The translations under genes were made by a program, and so were the position numbers. 52,684 bases of DNA from Methylacidiphilales bacterium (GTDB lineage Bacteria; Verrucomicrobiota; Verrucomicrobiia; Methylacidiphilales; UBA1321), in NCBI GenBank assembly GCA_021272165.1, contig JAJSLK010000053.1, forward strand, positions 1 to 52,684, in the 5' to 3' direction. Within the stretch, counting starts at the first letter, position 1. Each line of letters begins with the position of its first letter. Positions 44,381-52,647 of the stretch are shown one piece after another. The notes beneath the pieces were generated by a model. That model was not told the origin of the DNA, ran no database searches, and was given only the letters and a program-made list of their open reading frames with translations.

Positions 44381-45478
44381 TCAGCTTTGCTTTTTGGCCA
44401 GCCGAAAGGCGACCTTTACGGTCGTTCCTTTGGTTAGCTCGCTCTCGATTGAGAACTTAGCCCCGCATCGCGCCGCCAGCTTTTGCACCAAGGCCAGCCC
44501 GAGGCCAAGCCCCTGCTGCTCTTGCTTCTTGCGGTCAAATTGCTGAAACGATCCGACCTGGGCGATCTCTTCCGCCGACATGCCGCGGCCCTCGTCACTA
44601 ACCGTGAACACGCCGTCGGTACTGTAATAGACCGATATCTTCGTCCCGGGACGCGAAAATTTGCAGGCGTTGTCCGCCAGTTCCTCGCCGATCAACTCCA
44701 TGTCATCGGTTCGTACATAGGCCGGAGAACTTTCCTTGATGTCGATGGAGACATCCTCCGCGCGATGGCGCAGGCGAAGCGCAGCCTGGACACCGAGGGT
44801 CAGGCTGTCTTTCAGTTCGCGAAACGAAAGGGCCGTCGTCACCGTAATTTCCGCAGCATCTGCAATCGTATCTTCAACATCGAGAATCATGAGATAATTC
44901 CGCAGGGTGCGATGGAGTCGCAATCCCGAGTGATGGATATCCTTAACCAGCTCGGCCACCTCTTCCGGCGAAAGATTGGCCGCGTCGGTTTCCAGAATCT
45001 CGGCCAGTCCGAGGATTCCGCCCAGCGGCGTGAACAATTCGTGCGGCAGAGTCGAGTGGAGCGTTATGCGCAGCTTCGTCAGCATCCGGTCCTCGACCCG
45101 CCAATGGACATCGGCCCGCTTCAGCCGCGCCTCAACGCAGCGAAGCAAGTCGCCGAGGCTGATCGGCTTGACCAAAAAATCATCCGCGCCCAACTCCATG
45201 CCCCGCCGGGGCGTAACGAGGTGCGTTTGCCCGGTCATCAATACCACCTGGCACCCGCTTAGTTCCGGGCTCTTGCGGATTTGTTCCAGCACAGCCTGCC
45301 CATCCGAACCCGGCATGGAGATATCTGACAAAATTAAATCGGGCAGGTACTGGCGCGCCAACTCAATCCCCTTGTCGCCGGATGAGGCCTCGATCACCCG
45401 GTAACCGTGATGTCGCAAAGCGAGGCCAAACGTCGACAGGATATTCTCATCGTCATCAAGCAGCAGGATCGTCTTCAT
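44381..45478 (-). CDS. Response-regulator/histidine-kinase fusion (receiver first)
   Basis: The product has 365 residues. A receiver domain is at the N-terminus (LLLDDDENILSTFGLALRHH; phospho-Asp in DLILSDISMPGSDG near residue 53; Lys in FLVKPISLGDLL). A kinase part follows with the H-box LHSTLPHELFTPLGGILGLA (His near residue 146) and HATPase_c (GEELADNACKFSRPG, DEGRGMS, GLGLGLALVQKLAARCG). Receiver-first kinases without output domain usually work as phosphorelay partners. It lies 30 bp after the PAS-sensor kinase gene on the same strand, so the two probably form one signalling pair. The signal is unknown. Confidence 0.9.
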   Translation of the reverse strand: MKTILLLDDDENILSTFGLALRHHGYRVIEASSGDKGIELARQYLPDLILSDISMPGSDGQAVLEQIRKSPELSGCQVVLMTGQTHLVTPRRGMELGADDFLVKPISLGDLLRCVEARLKRADVHWRVEDRMLTKLRITLHSTLPHELFTPLGGILGLAEILETDAANLSPEEVAELVKDIHHSGLRLHRTLRNYLMILDVEDTIADAAEITVTTALSFRELKDSLTLGVQAALRLRHRAEDVSIDIKESSPAYVRTDDMELIGEELADNACKFSRPGTKISVYYSTDGVFTVSDEGRGMSAEEIAQVGSFQQFDRKKQEQQGLGLGLALVQKLAARCGAKFSIESELTKGTTVKVAFRLAKKQS

Positions 45479-45508
45479 GTCGGGTTATCGGGAGGGTTGA
45501 GTCCGTTA

Positions 45509-47980
45509 TCAGATTCCTTCCGCCAGCGCAGCCCTCAATGTTGAGAGCAACGCGCCGGTCGTGTAAGGCTTGGCCAGGAAATGCTTAACACCGGCGTGAT
45601 TGAGGACGATGTTGCCGTTGGCGTTGAGCCCGCTCGCGGCAACGACCCGCAGCTTCGGGTCGAGCAGTCGAAGGGCCTCGATCGTGGCGGCGCCATCCAT
45701 TACCGGCATCATCATGTCGGTCAACAAGAGTGAAACCTTGTCCCGGTTCATGGCGAAGAGACTGACCGCCTGTGCTCCGTTTTCCGCGGCCAGCACGCTG
45801 TAGCCAAAGGCCTCAAGCGTTTGTTGCGTGACGGTCAGGATCGACGCTTCATCGTCCACGAGCAGAATACATTCACCTTTTCCCCGAGGCCAGTCACCGG
45901 CCGCGGCATCATCCACCGCGTTCTCCACGTTGCCCGTTTGCGCCGGAAGATAGACCTTGAACGTCGTACCGCGTCCGACCTCGCTGTAAACATTCACGAA
46001 TCCGCCGTGGCTTCGGACAATTCCAAGCGTTGTGGCCAGACCGAGCCCGGTCCCTTTGGCCAGTTCCTTGGTGGTAAAGAAGGGATCGAATATCTTTTCG
46101 ATGTTTTCCTCCGGAATACCGCAGCCGGTATCGGCCACATCCAGGCAGACGTAACGGCCCGCCACCACGCCTCGCCGGCTGATTTCGTAATCGGTATCGA
46201 TCACCCGGTTGGCCGCCGAGAGATAAATGCGCCCGCCCTCCGGCATGGCATCGCGGGCGTTAAGACAAAGATTGAGGATTACCTGGTTGAGCTGCGTCGG
46301 ATCGCCCAAAACCGGCCAGATATCGCCCGAGATATTGGTCTGCAGGGCGATATTCTTCGGGAACGTGTTCTTGATAATGGATTCAATTTCGTCGATCACT
46401 TCCCTCATTTGCAACGGTATGTGCGTTCCCTCCACGCCGCGGGCAAAAGAAAGCACTTGCTTGACCAGGCTCGATCCGCGACGCGCGCTCCGCTCGATGT
46501 CGTCGACCACCTTCCGGCATGGCCCGTCCACGCCGAAGTGCTTGAGCAGATCGACGCCCATAATGATCGGCGCCAGCAGATTGTTCAGGTCGTGCGCGAT
46601 TCCTCCCGCCAGCGTGCCGATGCTCTCCATCCGCTGCGCCCGCAGAAAATGCGATTCCATCTTCTTGCGCTCCGTAATGTCGGTATTGATGCAGAGGATC
46701 GATTTCGGCTGGCCGGCAGCGTCCCGCAAAAGCGTCCACCGGCCCTCCACCACCACCGGCTCGCCGAAGATGGTATATTGTTCAACCTCCCCGCTCCAGG
46801 CCCCTTTTTGCATGACCATCTGCATGGCCGGCTGGAACTTGTCCAGGCTGTGATAAAAAAGCTCGGTCGCCTTTTTGCCCAGAGCCTGATCCGCCGTCCA
46901 GCCGTAGATCCTCTCCGCACCCTTGTTCCAAAAGAGAATTTTGTGGTCCACGAGATTGCGCACCATGATCGCATCCCGCGCCTCGTCGAGCAGCGCCGCC
47001 TGCTCGGCGAGTTTTTGATCGGCCGCCTTTTGCTCCGTGATGTCCTGCACGATGCCGATGATCTTGAGCGGCTTTTTCGTGACAGGATCGCGAGTAAACT
47101 GCGCCTCCTCGTGGACGTAACGAATGGCGCCGTCCGGCAGAATGATCCGATGATCGATCATGTAATTCCGGCCTTCCCGTTCCGCCCGCAATACCGCTTC
47201 CCAGACTGCCTCGCGGTCATCCGGATGAACGGAATTAAAAAATGTTTCGTTGCTTACCTCGATTCCGCCCGGCTCAAATCCGAAAATGCGGAAGACCTCA
47301 TCCGACCAGCGCAGGGAATTCCCGATGAGCTTGCCCTGCTCATCGTAATCAGCCTCCCAACTGCCGAAACGGGCGATCCGTTGGGCTTCGATCAGAGTCC
47401 CTTCATTGCGGCGAATCGTTTCCGATGCCCGGTGGCTTTCCGTCATATCCCGGCCCACGCAGAACATGCATTGCTTGCTCTGCGACCATGTCGCCGACCA
47501 CATCATGTCAACGATCGCTCCGTTCTTGCGGACATAACGGTTTTCGAAATCGTGCGTGACTTTCCCTTTCTGGATTCCCGCCCGCATTTCCAGCGTTTTG
47601 GACCGGTCTTCGGGCAAAACGAGATCGGTGCAAGTGGTGCCGATCAATTCCGACGGGGTGTATCCCCAAATCTTCTCGCAAGCGGCGTTGACCTGGATGA
47701 AGCCGCCGTTGGCATCGAGCGTACAAATGACGTCGAGTGAGGAATCGAGAATCTGCTGCAGGTGATGCACCGCTATCGTCGGTTCTTCTTCGGCCCCATG
47801 GCATCGTTTCTCTCCGTCGACAATGATGCGCTGCAAACCGGGCTGTTCTTTCGCACCCAGGACAGTGTCGGCATCGTCACCCAACAAATCCCGCAGGTGC
47901 CTCTCCGCCTCCCGCAGTTGCTCTGTCCAATGCGCCAGCTCTGCCGCGACAGGCTCAGGCAGTAAGTGAGTCTTGCTCAT
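45509..47980 (-). CDS. PAS-domain hybrid sensor histidine kinase
   Basis: The product has 823 residues and no membrane helix, so it is cytoplasmic. In order: a helical start, PAS 1 (about 70-190; LDSSLDVICTLDANGGFIQV), PAS 2 (about 195-320; SVHPDDREAVWEAVLRAER), PAS 3 (about 325-445; ARDAIMVRNLVDHKILFWNK), HisKA (TLAGGIAHDLNNLLAPIIMG, His near residue 462), HATPase_c (DTGCGIPEENIEKIFDPFF, KGTGLGLATTLG) and a C-terminal receiver (LLLTDMMMPVMDG). The AHDLNN H-box marks the NtrB/HPK4-like kinases. Its stop is 30 bp before the receiver-first kinase gene. No cofactor-binding Cys or heme motif could be picked out in the PAS domains. Confidence 0.92.
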   Translation of the reverse strand: MSKTHLLPEPVAAELAHWTEQLREAERHLRDLLGDDADTVLGAKEQPGLQRIIVDGEKRCHGAEEEPTIAVHHLQQILDSSLDVICTLDANGGFIQVNAACEKIWGYTPSELIGTTCTDLVLPEDRSKTLEMRAGIQKGKVTHDFENRYVRKNGAIVDMMWSATWSQSKQCMFCVGRDMTESHRASETIRRNEGTLIEAQRIARFGSWEADYDEQGKLIGNSLRWSDEVFRIFGFEPGGIEVSNETFFNSVHPDDREAVWEAVLRAEREGRNYMIDHRIILPDGAIRYVHEEAQFTRDPVTKKPLKIIGIVQDITEQKAADQKLAEQAALLDEARDAIMVRNLVDHKILFWNKGAERIYGWTADQALGKKATELFYHSLDKFQPAMQMVMQKGAWSGEVEQYTIFGEPVVVEGRWTLLRDAAGQPKSILCINTDITERKKMESHFLRAQRMESIGTLAGGIAHDLNNLLAPIIMGVDLLKHFGVDGPCRKVVDDIERSARRGSSLVKQVLSFARGVEGTHIPLQMREVIDEIESIIKNTFPKNIALQTNISGDIWPVLGDPTQLNQVILNLCLNARDAMPEGGRIYLSAANRVIDTDYEISRRGVVAGRYVCLDVADTGCGIPEENIEKIFDPFFTTKELAKGTGLGLATTLGIVRSHGGFVNVYSEVGRGTTFKVYLPAQTGNVENAVDDAAAGDWPRGKGECILLVDDEASILTVTQQTLEAFGYSVLAAENGAQAVSLFAMNRDKVSLLLTDMMMPVMDGAATIEALRLLDPKLRVVAASGLNANGNIVLNHAGVKHFLAKPYTTGALLSTLRAALAEGI

Positions 47981-48212
47981 CGGAAACTCCCTTCCATTAC
48001 AATGAAAAGTAATGCGAGTCGCCCCCCGGTGAGTAATGACGGAAGGAATAGTTTCATGACGCCACGTCGTTATTCTCTTTTAAAACGACCTCCCCACTTC
48101 CTTGATCCAACTTGTTAACTTAGCTTGGACTAGAACACATCAGTAAGACTGATAACTATTTTTTAATGCTCATGGTTTATCTTTACAAGCTGTTATTTCC
48201 CTAAAAGGCACG

Positions 48213-50507
48213 TCATGCCAAGGCCTTGCGCAGACGCAAGCTGTTGCCAATGACCGAGACACTACTAAGCGCCATCGCCGCGCTGGCGACCATTGGGCTC
48301 AGTAAAAGTCCTGTAAACGGGTAAAGCATACCGGCCGCCACCGGCAAGCCCACGCCATTGTAAATAAAAGCAAAAAGAAGGTTCAGCCGGATATTTTTCA
48401 TCACGACCCGGCTCAGTTCGAGCGCCCGGACAAGCCCGCCAAGGTCGCCCTTTACCAGTGTGATACCCGCGCTTTCCATTGCCACGTCGGTCCCACTACC
48501 CATCGCAATCCCCACGTCCGCTGCGGCCAGGGCCGGTGCGTCATTGATACCGTCGCCCGCCATCGCGACGCATGCGCCTTCCTGTTTCAGCCGGACAATC
48601 GCGTCATGCTTTTTTTCAGGAGTAACCTCCGCCTGGATCTGGTCAATTCCGAGTTTTTTGCCGATACGCCGGGCCGTCTCGGCATGGTCGCCCGTCAGCA
48701 TCACGATCTTCAGGCCCAGCTGGTGCAGCTTATTGATGGCCGCGGGCGTTTCCTTTTTGATCGGGTCCGACACCGCCATGAGTCCCGCAATCATCCCGTC
48801 GATTTCAACAAAGAAAACCGTGTGACCTTCCCGGCGCAGGTCGTTGGCGCTTTTGCCCAACGCTTCCGGCATCAGGCCTTCGACTTGCCCCACCGCAACC
48901 GTCTTTCCCTCCACGCGTCCCGTGACGCCGCGACCTGTGATCGATTCGAATCCCTCCACCGGGCCCGGCGTCAGCTCGCGCTCTTTTGCCTCGGCCACGA
49001 TGGCTGACGCCAGCGGATGCTCACTGGCTGATTCCACTGATGCGGCCAGCCGCAGTAAATCGTCTTCGCTCATTCCCGACGTCACAATCACCCGGGCCAG
49101 CACCGGTTTACCCTCCGTCAGTGTTCCGGTCTTGTCGATGGCCACCGTGTCAACTTTCTCCAGCCGCTCCAAAGCCTCGGCATTCTTCACCAGCACCCTG
49201 AGCTGCGCCCCCCGGCCGACGCCCACTATGATGGACATTGGCGTGGCCAAACCGAGCGCGCAGGGACAGGCGATGATCAGCACCGCGACCGCGTTGATCA
49301 AGGCATGCGCATATCGTGGTTCCGGCCCCGCCACTGCCCAAACAAAAAATGTCACCAATGCCACCGCCAGCACAGCGGGAACGAACCACCCTGCAACCGT
49401 GTCGGCAAGACTCTGGATCGGCGCGCGGCTCCGCTGCGCCATGCTCACCATTTGCACGATGCGCGCGAGCAATGTCTCGTCGCCAACCTTCTGCGCCTCC
49501 ATTACGAACGTGCCCGTTCCGTTTACTGTTCCACCAGTCACCGGACTTCCCTTCTCCTTCGCCACCGGAACCGCCTCGCCCGTCATCATCGATTCGTTCA
49601 CCGCGCTTTGCCCTTCGAGGACCACGCCGTCGACCGGGACCTTCTCACCCGGACGCACGCGCAACCGGTTGCCCGGCTCGATCTCCTCCAGCGGAACGTC
49701 TGCTTCCGAGCCATCCTGCTTCACGATTCGCGCCGTCTTCGGCGTCAGGTCAAGCAACGCCTGGATTGCCGCTCCCGTGGCCGCGCGGGCCCGCAGTTCC
49801 AGCACCTGCCCGAGTAAAACCAGCACAGTAATCACCGCCGCTGATTCGAAATAGACGCCCACCGCGCCGTTCATCCGGAACGATTCGGGAAACACCGAAG
49901 GAAAAATCGTCGCAATAACGCTGTAGAGATAGGCCGCTCCCGTCCCCATCGCGATCAGCGTGAACATGTTCAAATGCCGCGTCACCAGCGACCGCGCGCC
50001 CCGCTCGAAAAACGGCCAGCCCGCCCACAGCACCACCGGGGTGCTCAAAATGAATTGCCCCCATGTCACCGGGCTCCGCCCCAACGATGCAAGCACATCG
50101 CGCCAACCCGGCACGAATTCGCCCATCGAAAGTGCCAGCACCGGCAGCGTCAGCGTCGCCCCAACCCAAAACCTCCGCGTCATATCCTTCAACTCAGTGT
50201 TCTCCTCCTCCGCTTCGCCGGCGCCCTCGGCCCGTTCCAATGCCATCCCGCAAATCGGGCATGAACCCGGATGGTTCTCCCTTACCTCCGGATGCATCGG
50301 GCAGGTATAAACCGCGCTTCTTTTTCGCGCGAACGCGGGATTCTTCTCCAGTGCCATGCCGCAATGAGGACAAGCCCCGGGCCGGTCGCTCTCGACCCCC
50401 TCGCACATGGGGCAAAAATAGCGCGCCGTCTTCGGCGGAGCGGCCGCAAGCGCCGTCTTTTCTCCCCCGCAACAGCAATGGTGCTTCGTCTCGTGCCCGT
50501 GAGTCAT
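48213..50507 (-). CDS. copA: Copper-type P1B heavy-metal-translocating ATPase with two heavy-metal-binding domains
   Basis: The product has 764 residues. In place of HMA domains the N-terminus has a His/Cys tail ([13 protein letters not shown]) and two tandem heavy-metal-binding (YHS-like) domains ([20 protein letters not shown] at about 30-50 and [20 protein letters not shown] at about 67-88). The core has the CPC transport motif ([12 protein letters not shown]), [11 protein letters not shown] for phosphorylation (Asp near 455), [12 protein letters not shown] for nucleotide binding, and [21 protein letters not shown], with an Asn in TM7 ([11 protein letters not shown]) and MxxSS in TM8 ([16 protein letters not shown]), points to Cu(I)/Ag(I) export. 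It stands alone behind about 150 bp of intergenic sequence and complements the CusAB set. Silver versus copper cannot be told apart. Confidence 0.92.
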   Translation of the reverse strand: MTHGHETKHHCCCGGEKTALAAAPPKTARYFCPMCEGVESDRPGACPHCGMALEKNPAFARKRSAVYTCPMHPEVRENHPGSCPICGMALERAEGAGEAEEENTELKDMTRRFWVGATLTLPVLALSMGEFVPGWRDVLASLGRSPVTWGQFILSTPVVLWAGWPFFERGARSLVTRHLNMFTLIAMGTGAAYLYSVIATIFPSVFPESFRMNGAVGVYFESAAVITVLVLLGQVLELRARAATGAAIQALLDLTPKTARIVKQDGSEADVPLEEIEPGNRLRVRPGEKVPVDGVVLEGQSAVNESMMTGEAVPVAKEKGSPVTGGTVNGTGTFVMEAQKVGDETLLARIVQMVSMAQRSRAPIQSLADTVAGWFVPAVLAVALVTFFVWAVAGPEPRYAHALINAVAVLIIACPCALGLATPMSIIVGVGRGAQLRVLVKNAEALERLEKVDTVAIDKTGTLTEGKPVLARVIVTSGMSEDDLLRLAASVESASEHPLASAIVAEAKERELTPGPVEGFESITGRGVTGRVEGKTVAVGQVEGLMPEALGKSANDLRREGHTVFFVEIDGMIAGLMAVSDPIKKETPAAINKLHQLGLKIVMLTGDHAETARRIGKKLGIDQIQAEVTPEKKHDAIVRLKQEGACVAMAGDGINDAPALAAADVGIAMGSGTDVAMESAGITLVKGDLGGLVRALELSRVVMKNIRLNLLFAFIYNGVGLPVAAGMLYPFTGLLLSPMVASAAMALSSVSVIGNSLRLRKALA

Positions 50508-50659
50508 GGCTGATCCTATAGACTAGTTCATCCTACCACGAATCAACCTTTTGTAAGTTTCCCCTCTTTTCCTTGCCCGAGATAACCGCCTTGGCGTAGC
50601 ATTTCCCTCCCGTGACGACCGGACTCCCTGCAGGGACCCGGCCCGTCGCGAAAAAGCAT

Positions 50660-50700
50660 GCGCTCGTGGCGAAATGGCAGACGCGCTAGATTCAGGTTTT
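50660..50700 (+). tRNA. tRNA-Leu(CAG) 5' half, interrupted at the anticodon loop
   Basis: Bases 50660-50697 fit the 5' half of a bacterial tRNA-Leu: acceptor strand GCGCTCG, T-G at 8-9, D arm GCG AAATGGCAGA CGC, then G and anticodon stem/loop CTAGA TTCAGGT with anticodon CAG. The expected 3' stem (TCTAG) is replaced by TTTAA, which pairs at only four of five positions. No long variable arm, no GGTTCGA-type T arm and no 3' acceptor strand (CGAGCGC) follow within the next 2 kb. The gene therefore looks cut within or right after the anticodon loop, as when an integrase uses this loop as its attachment site. It would not make a tRNA as it stands. Confidence 0.7.
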
Positions 50701-50879
50701 AAGTATCTGATTTTCAATGTCTTGCATGATGTTTGATTTCAGCGAGTTCTGGGAAAGTGCTTTTCCCCAACGTATCTCTGACTTGCATAGTTTTACGGAT
50801 TTTTTTGGCTCAACCGTGAAAGGAACCGTGAACGAAATCCGCTGATTTCGCACTGTTGAATCATTTTCAAAGGGCCGTT

Positions 50880-51146
50880 TCAAACGACGCGGTTTGGAAG
50901 CCTTTGAAAAGTCTCGGAACCCATTTGGGTCCAATAAACTGGAGGGACGAAAGCTTCGGCTATTGCGCCTGCCCGGGCACCGCTCTGCTGGCGTTCTTGT
51001 TGCTTTGATCGATGCCGAAAGGCTTAAGTAGGTCGAAAAGCCGTTTAACCTGTTCCTTATATTCCTGATGATCGGCTGCATCCACTCGTACCCAAGCGTG
51101 GGCTGATTTCCCGCCTTTATATCCCTGGACGCGGCTCCCGAGGACT
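50880..51146 (-). pseudogene. Frameshifted remnant of a replication primase-like protein
   Basis: One minus-strand frame from about 51146 reads YKGGKSAHAWVRVDAADHQ, then EYKEQVKRLFDLLKPFGIDQ and SNKNASRAVPGQAQ before a stop. A second frame picks up the same similarity as RCPGRRNSRSFRPSSLLDP. Together they match the pattern G-G-K-S-x-H-A-W-x-x-V-D-A ... F-G-I-D-x-x-x-x-N-x-S-R ... R-x-P-G of primase/replication proteins of phages, plasmids and islands. A TAA lies immediately upstream of the first frame, so both ends are broken. The single long open frame across this area is mostly the wrong frame. It is evidence for a decayed mobile element. Confidence 0.6.
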
Positions 51147-51316
51147 TAAGGAACGAATTCCTCCTTTGTGAAGCAGCCGGAAACAAAAACCGGCTGGAGG
51201 AAATTCTCGATGAGCTTTGGGAAGACTACGGCATCAAACCGTACAATACTGAGCCACGTGAAACCTCCGGCATCAAACGGATATATGGCCGACTTTATAA
51301 AACACCTCGGGTCTAG
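51107..51316 (+). other. Coding-like frame without start codon
   Basis: A plus-strand frame following a TGA at 51104-51106 reads SLDAAPEDLRNEFLLCEAAG, then NKNRLEEILDELWEDYGIKP, and ends at TAG 51314-51316. Its composition looks like protein, but it has no good start codon and overlaps the primase remnant on the other strand. I recognise no family. It may be the tail of a lost gene of the inserted element. A 10-bp direct repeat GGCATCAAAC occurs at 51231-51240 and 51270-51279 inside it. Confidence 0.3.
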
Positions 51317-51590
51317 CGTCTAATATGGTAGCTGATGCGTTAGAAGAAATTTCCTTCATATCTTCCAAGGTAACGTCACCGCCAGGCGTTTTGAAATTAA
51401 CGTTGCTTGAGACAACCCCCATATCTGTCACTACATTGTTTAATCGTTCCTTGGGTGAGGCATACCCAGAAGGCAATGGAGAATTCCGAAATTTATTGAT
51501 GACTAAGCCCAGGGCTATGACCGCTACAAATAAAAAACATATACCTGTCACATCCTTGAGAAGTGTTCTTTTGGATTTTAAAGGATGCAT
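51273..51590 (-). pseudogene. Rhodanese-like membrane-anchored protein, truncated in its domain
   Basis: The product is 105 residues from the ATG at 51590. One N-terminal membrane helix (GICFLFVAVIALGLVINKF) precedes the start of a rhodanese domain (DVTLEDMKEISSNASATILD then ARPEVFYKVGHIS). The sequence stops right after GHIS, where an intact rhodanese would continue for another 60 residues with the catalytic Cys loop. The catalytic part is therefore lost. It follows the membrane-protein gene by 20 bp. Together with the DUF1573 fragment it looks like a remnant of a redox-related three-gene unit. Confidence 0.6.
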
Positions 51591-51610
51591 AAGTGTGTTG
51601 GCCGATTATT

Positions 51611-52309
51611 TTATAAATCACGCAAAAGGGAGTCCTGATTCATTCGCAAGAATAAGCCACAACATCTCGCTAAGACAAACAAACCATAGAGATCGGTTAA
51701 TATGGTTACAACGTGGCTTGCAATCCAAAATGTCTTAAATGCGACGAAGTGATCGAACACAATTTGAAGAAGAATCACGATTTGAAAAATCACAACAACG
51801 ATCAAATACAGCCTGACATCAAGAAGCATAAGCTTAAGAAACCTCCAAGGTAGTAGCCCCCGAAACGAATCGTCGAAGATTACGCTCATGAGAATAGTCG
51901 GCAATAAGAATGTTGATATAAACAAACTAGCTAAAAAAAGCGGATCGTTAAATTTGGTTGAATACATTATTCCATAAATCAGAGATGTGGAGAAAGAGAC
52001 AATTAGGGCTCCATAAAACATGAACAACGGCTCAAGGATGGATTCCCTCCATGAAGTCAGAGACGGCCATTGCGGTAACGTCTCAACTCCTATAGCTGTT
52101 GCTCTTGTTATTTCATAAAAATAGGCAACTAAATAGCCACTACTAAACGCCAAAAGAATAAATCCTATGGAGGCTATATGAGAAACCATATCGCAAAGAA
52201 AGATAAATAGACTTCCGCCTATTAAGACATATATCCCGTCTCCTGCTATCGGGTAGTAAACTGCCCCACAGAGGATTTGCAGGCGGGTATAAAAGCTATC
52301 GTATTTCAC
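51611..52309 (-). CDS. Polytopic membrane protein of unknown function
   Basis: The product has 232 residues with about five to six hydrophobic helices (GGSLFIFLCDMVSHIASIGF, ALIVSFSTSLIYGIMY, LFLASLFISTFLLPTILMSV, YLIVVVIFQIVILLQIVF). It starts at GTG (52309), overlapping the TGA of the DUF1573-domain fragment by GTGA, so the two were translationally coupled. The rhodanese-like gene starts 20 bp after its stop. The whole block is markedly richer in A+T than the rest of the window, which suggests transfer. It resembles no family that I can name with confidence. Confidence 0.6.
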   Translation of the reverse strand: MKYDSFYTRLQILCGAVYYPIAGDGIYVLIGGSLFIFLCDMVSHIASIGFILLAFSSGYLVAYFYEITRATAIGVETLPQWPSLTSWRESILEPLFMFYGALIVSFSTSLIYGIMYSTKFNDPLFLASLFISTFLLPTILMSVIFDDSFRGLLPWRFLKLMLLDVRLYLIVVVIFQIVILLQIVFDHFVAFKTFWIASHVVTILTDLYGLFVLARCCGLFLRMNQDSLLRDL

Positions 52310-52590
52310 GGACCTATAAATCCCACAATCGGAACTAATACGGTTTCGGATTTTCCAGATTCCACCCCGACAGTAATTGAAACATTCTCGTTAATATCTT
52401 TCGAACCCGGTTTCGGTTTAATAACTAAGGCATAGGTAAGGTCAGCATCCTTTTTATCTATAAATTTAATATCAAGTAACTTGGGGTTCGAGACATCTGC
52501 TGATAACGGCGTCAGCTTTTGTGGGGTATTCGGACGAATCTTAATATAATCCCATATTTCCCAGATAGTGATTGATGTAGAGAATGAAAT
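52306..52590 (-). pseudogene. DUF1573-domain protein, C-terminal fragment only
   Basis: A minus-strand frame of 94 codons reads SITIWEIWDYIKIRPNTPQK, then LTPLSADVSNPKLLDIKF and, near its end, TVLVPIVGFIGP. This fits the second half of DUF1573 domains, which have a beta-sandwich fold and often sit beside rhodanese-like and redox-associated membrane genes. A TAG closes the frame upstream (52591-52593), and no start codon or signal peptide is present, so the N-terminal half is missing. The TGA overlaps the GTG of the next gene. Confidence in the family is moderate. Confidence 0.55.
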
Positions 52591-52647
52591 CTATATACTA
52601 GAAACCGTGATTTTCAGAGGAGAATATAGCTAAGGGAATGTCAAAAC

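Noticed and set aside
45821-47740. 639-residue plus-strand frame opposite the PAS kinase
   Set aside because: Antisense shadow; the minus strand encodes complete PAS, kinase and receiver domains.
50726-50845. 39-residue plus-strand frame right after the half tRNA
   Set aside because: No ribosome site and no recognised family; too short to support.
50692-51186. 164-residue minus-strand open frame in the right-end island as one gene
   Set aside because: Only a short piece (RCPGRRNSRS region) fits the primase family; the rest is out of frame with the stronger similarity, so it is a chance frame across a pseudogene.
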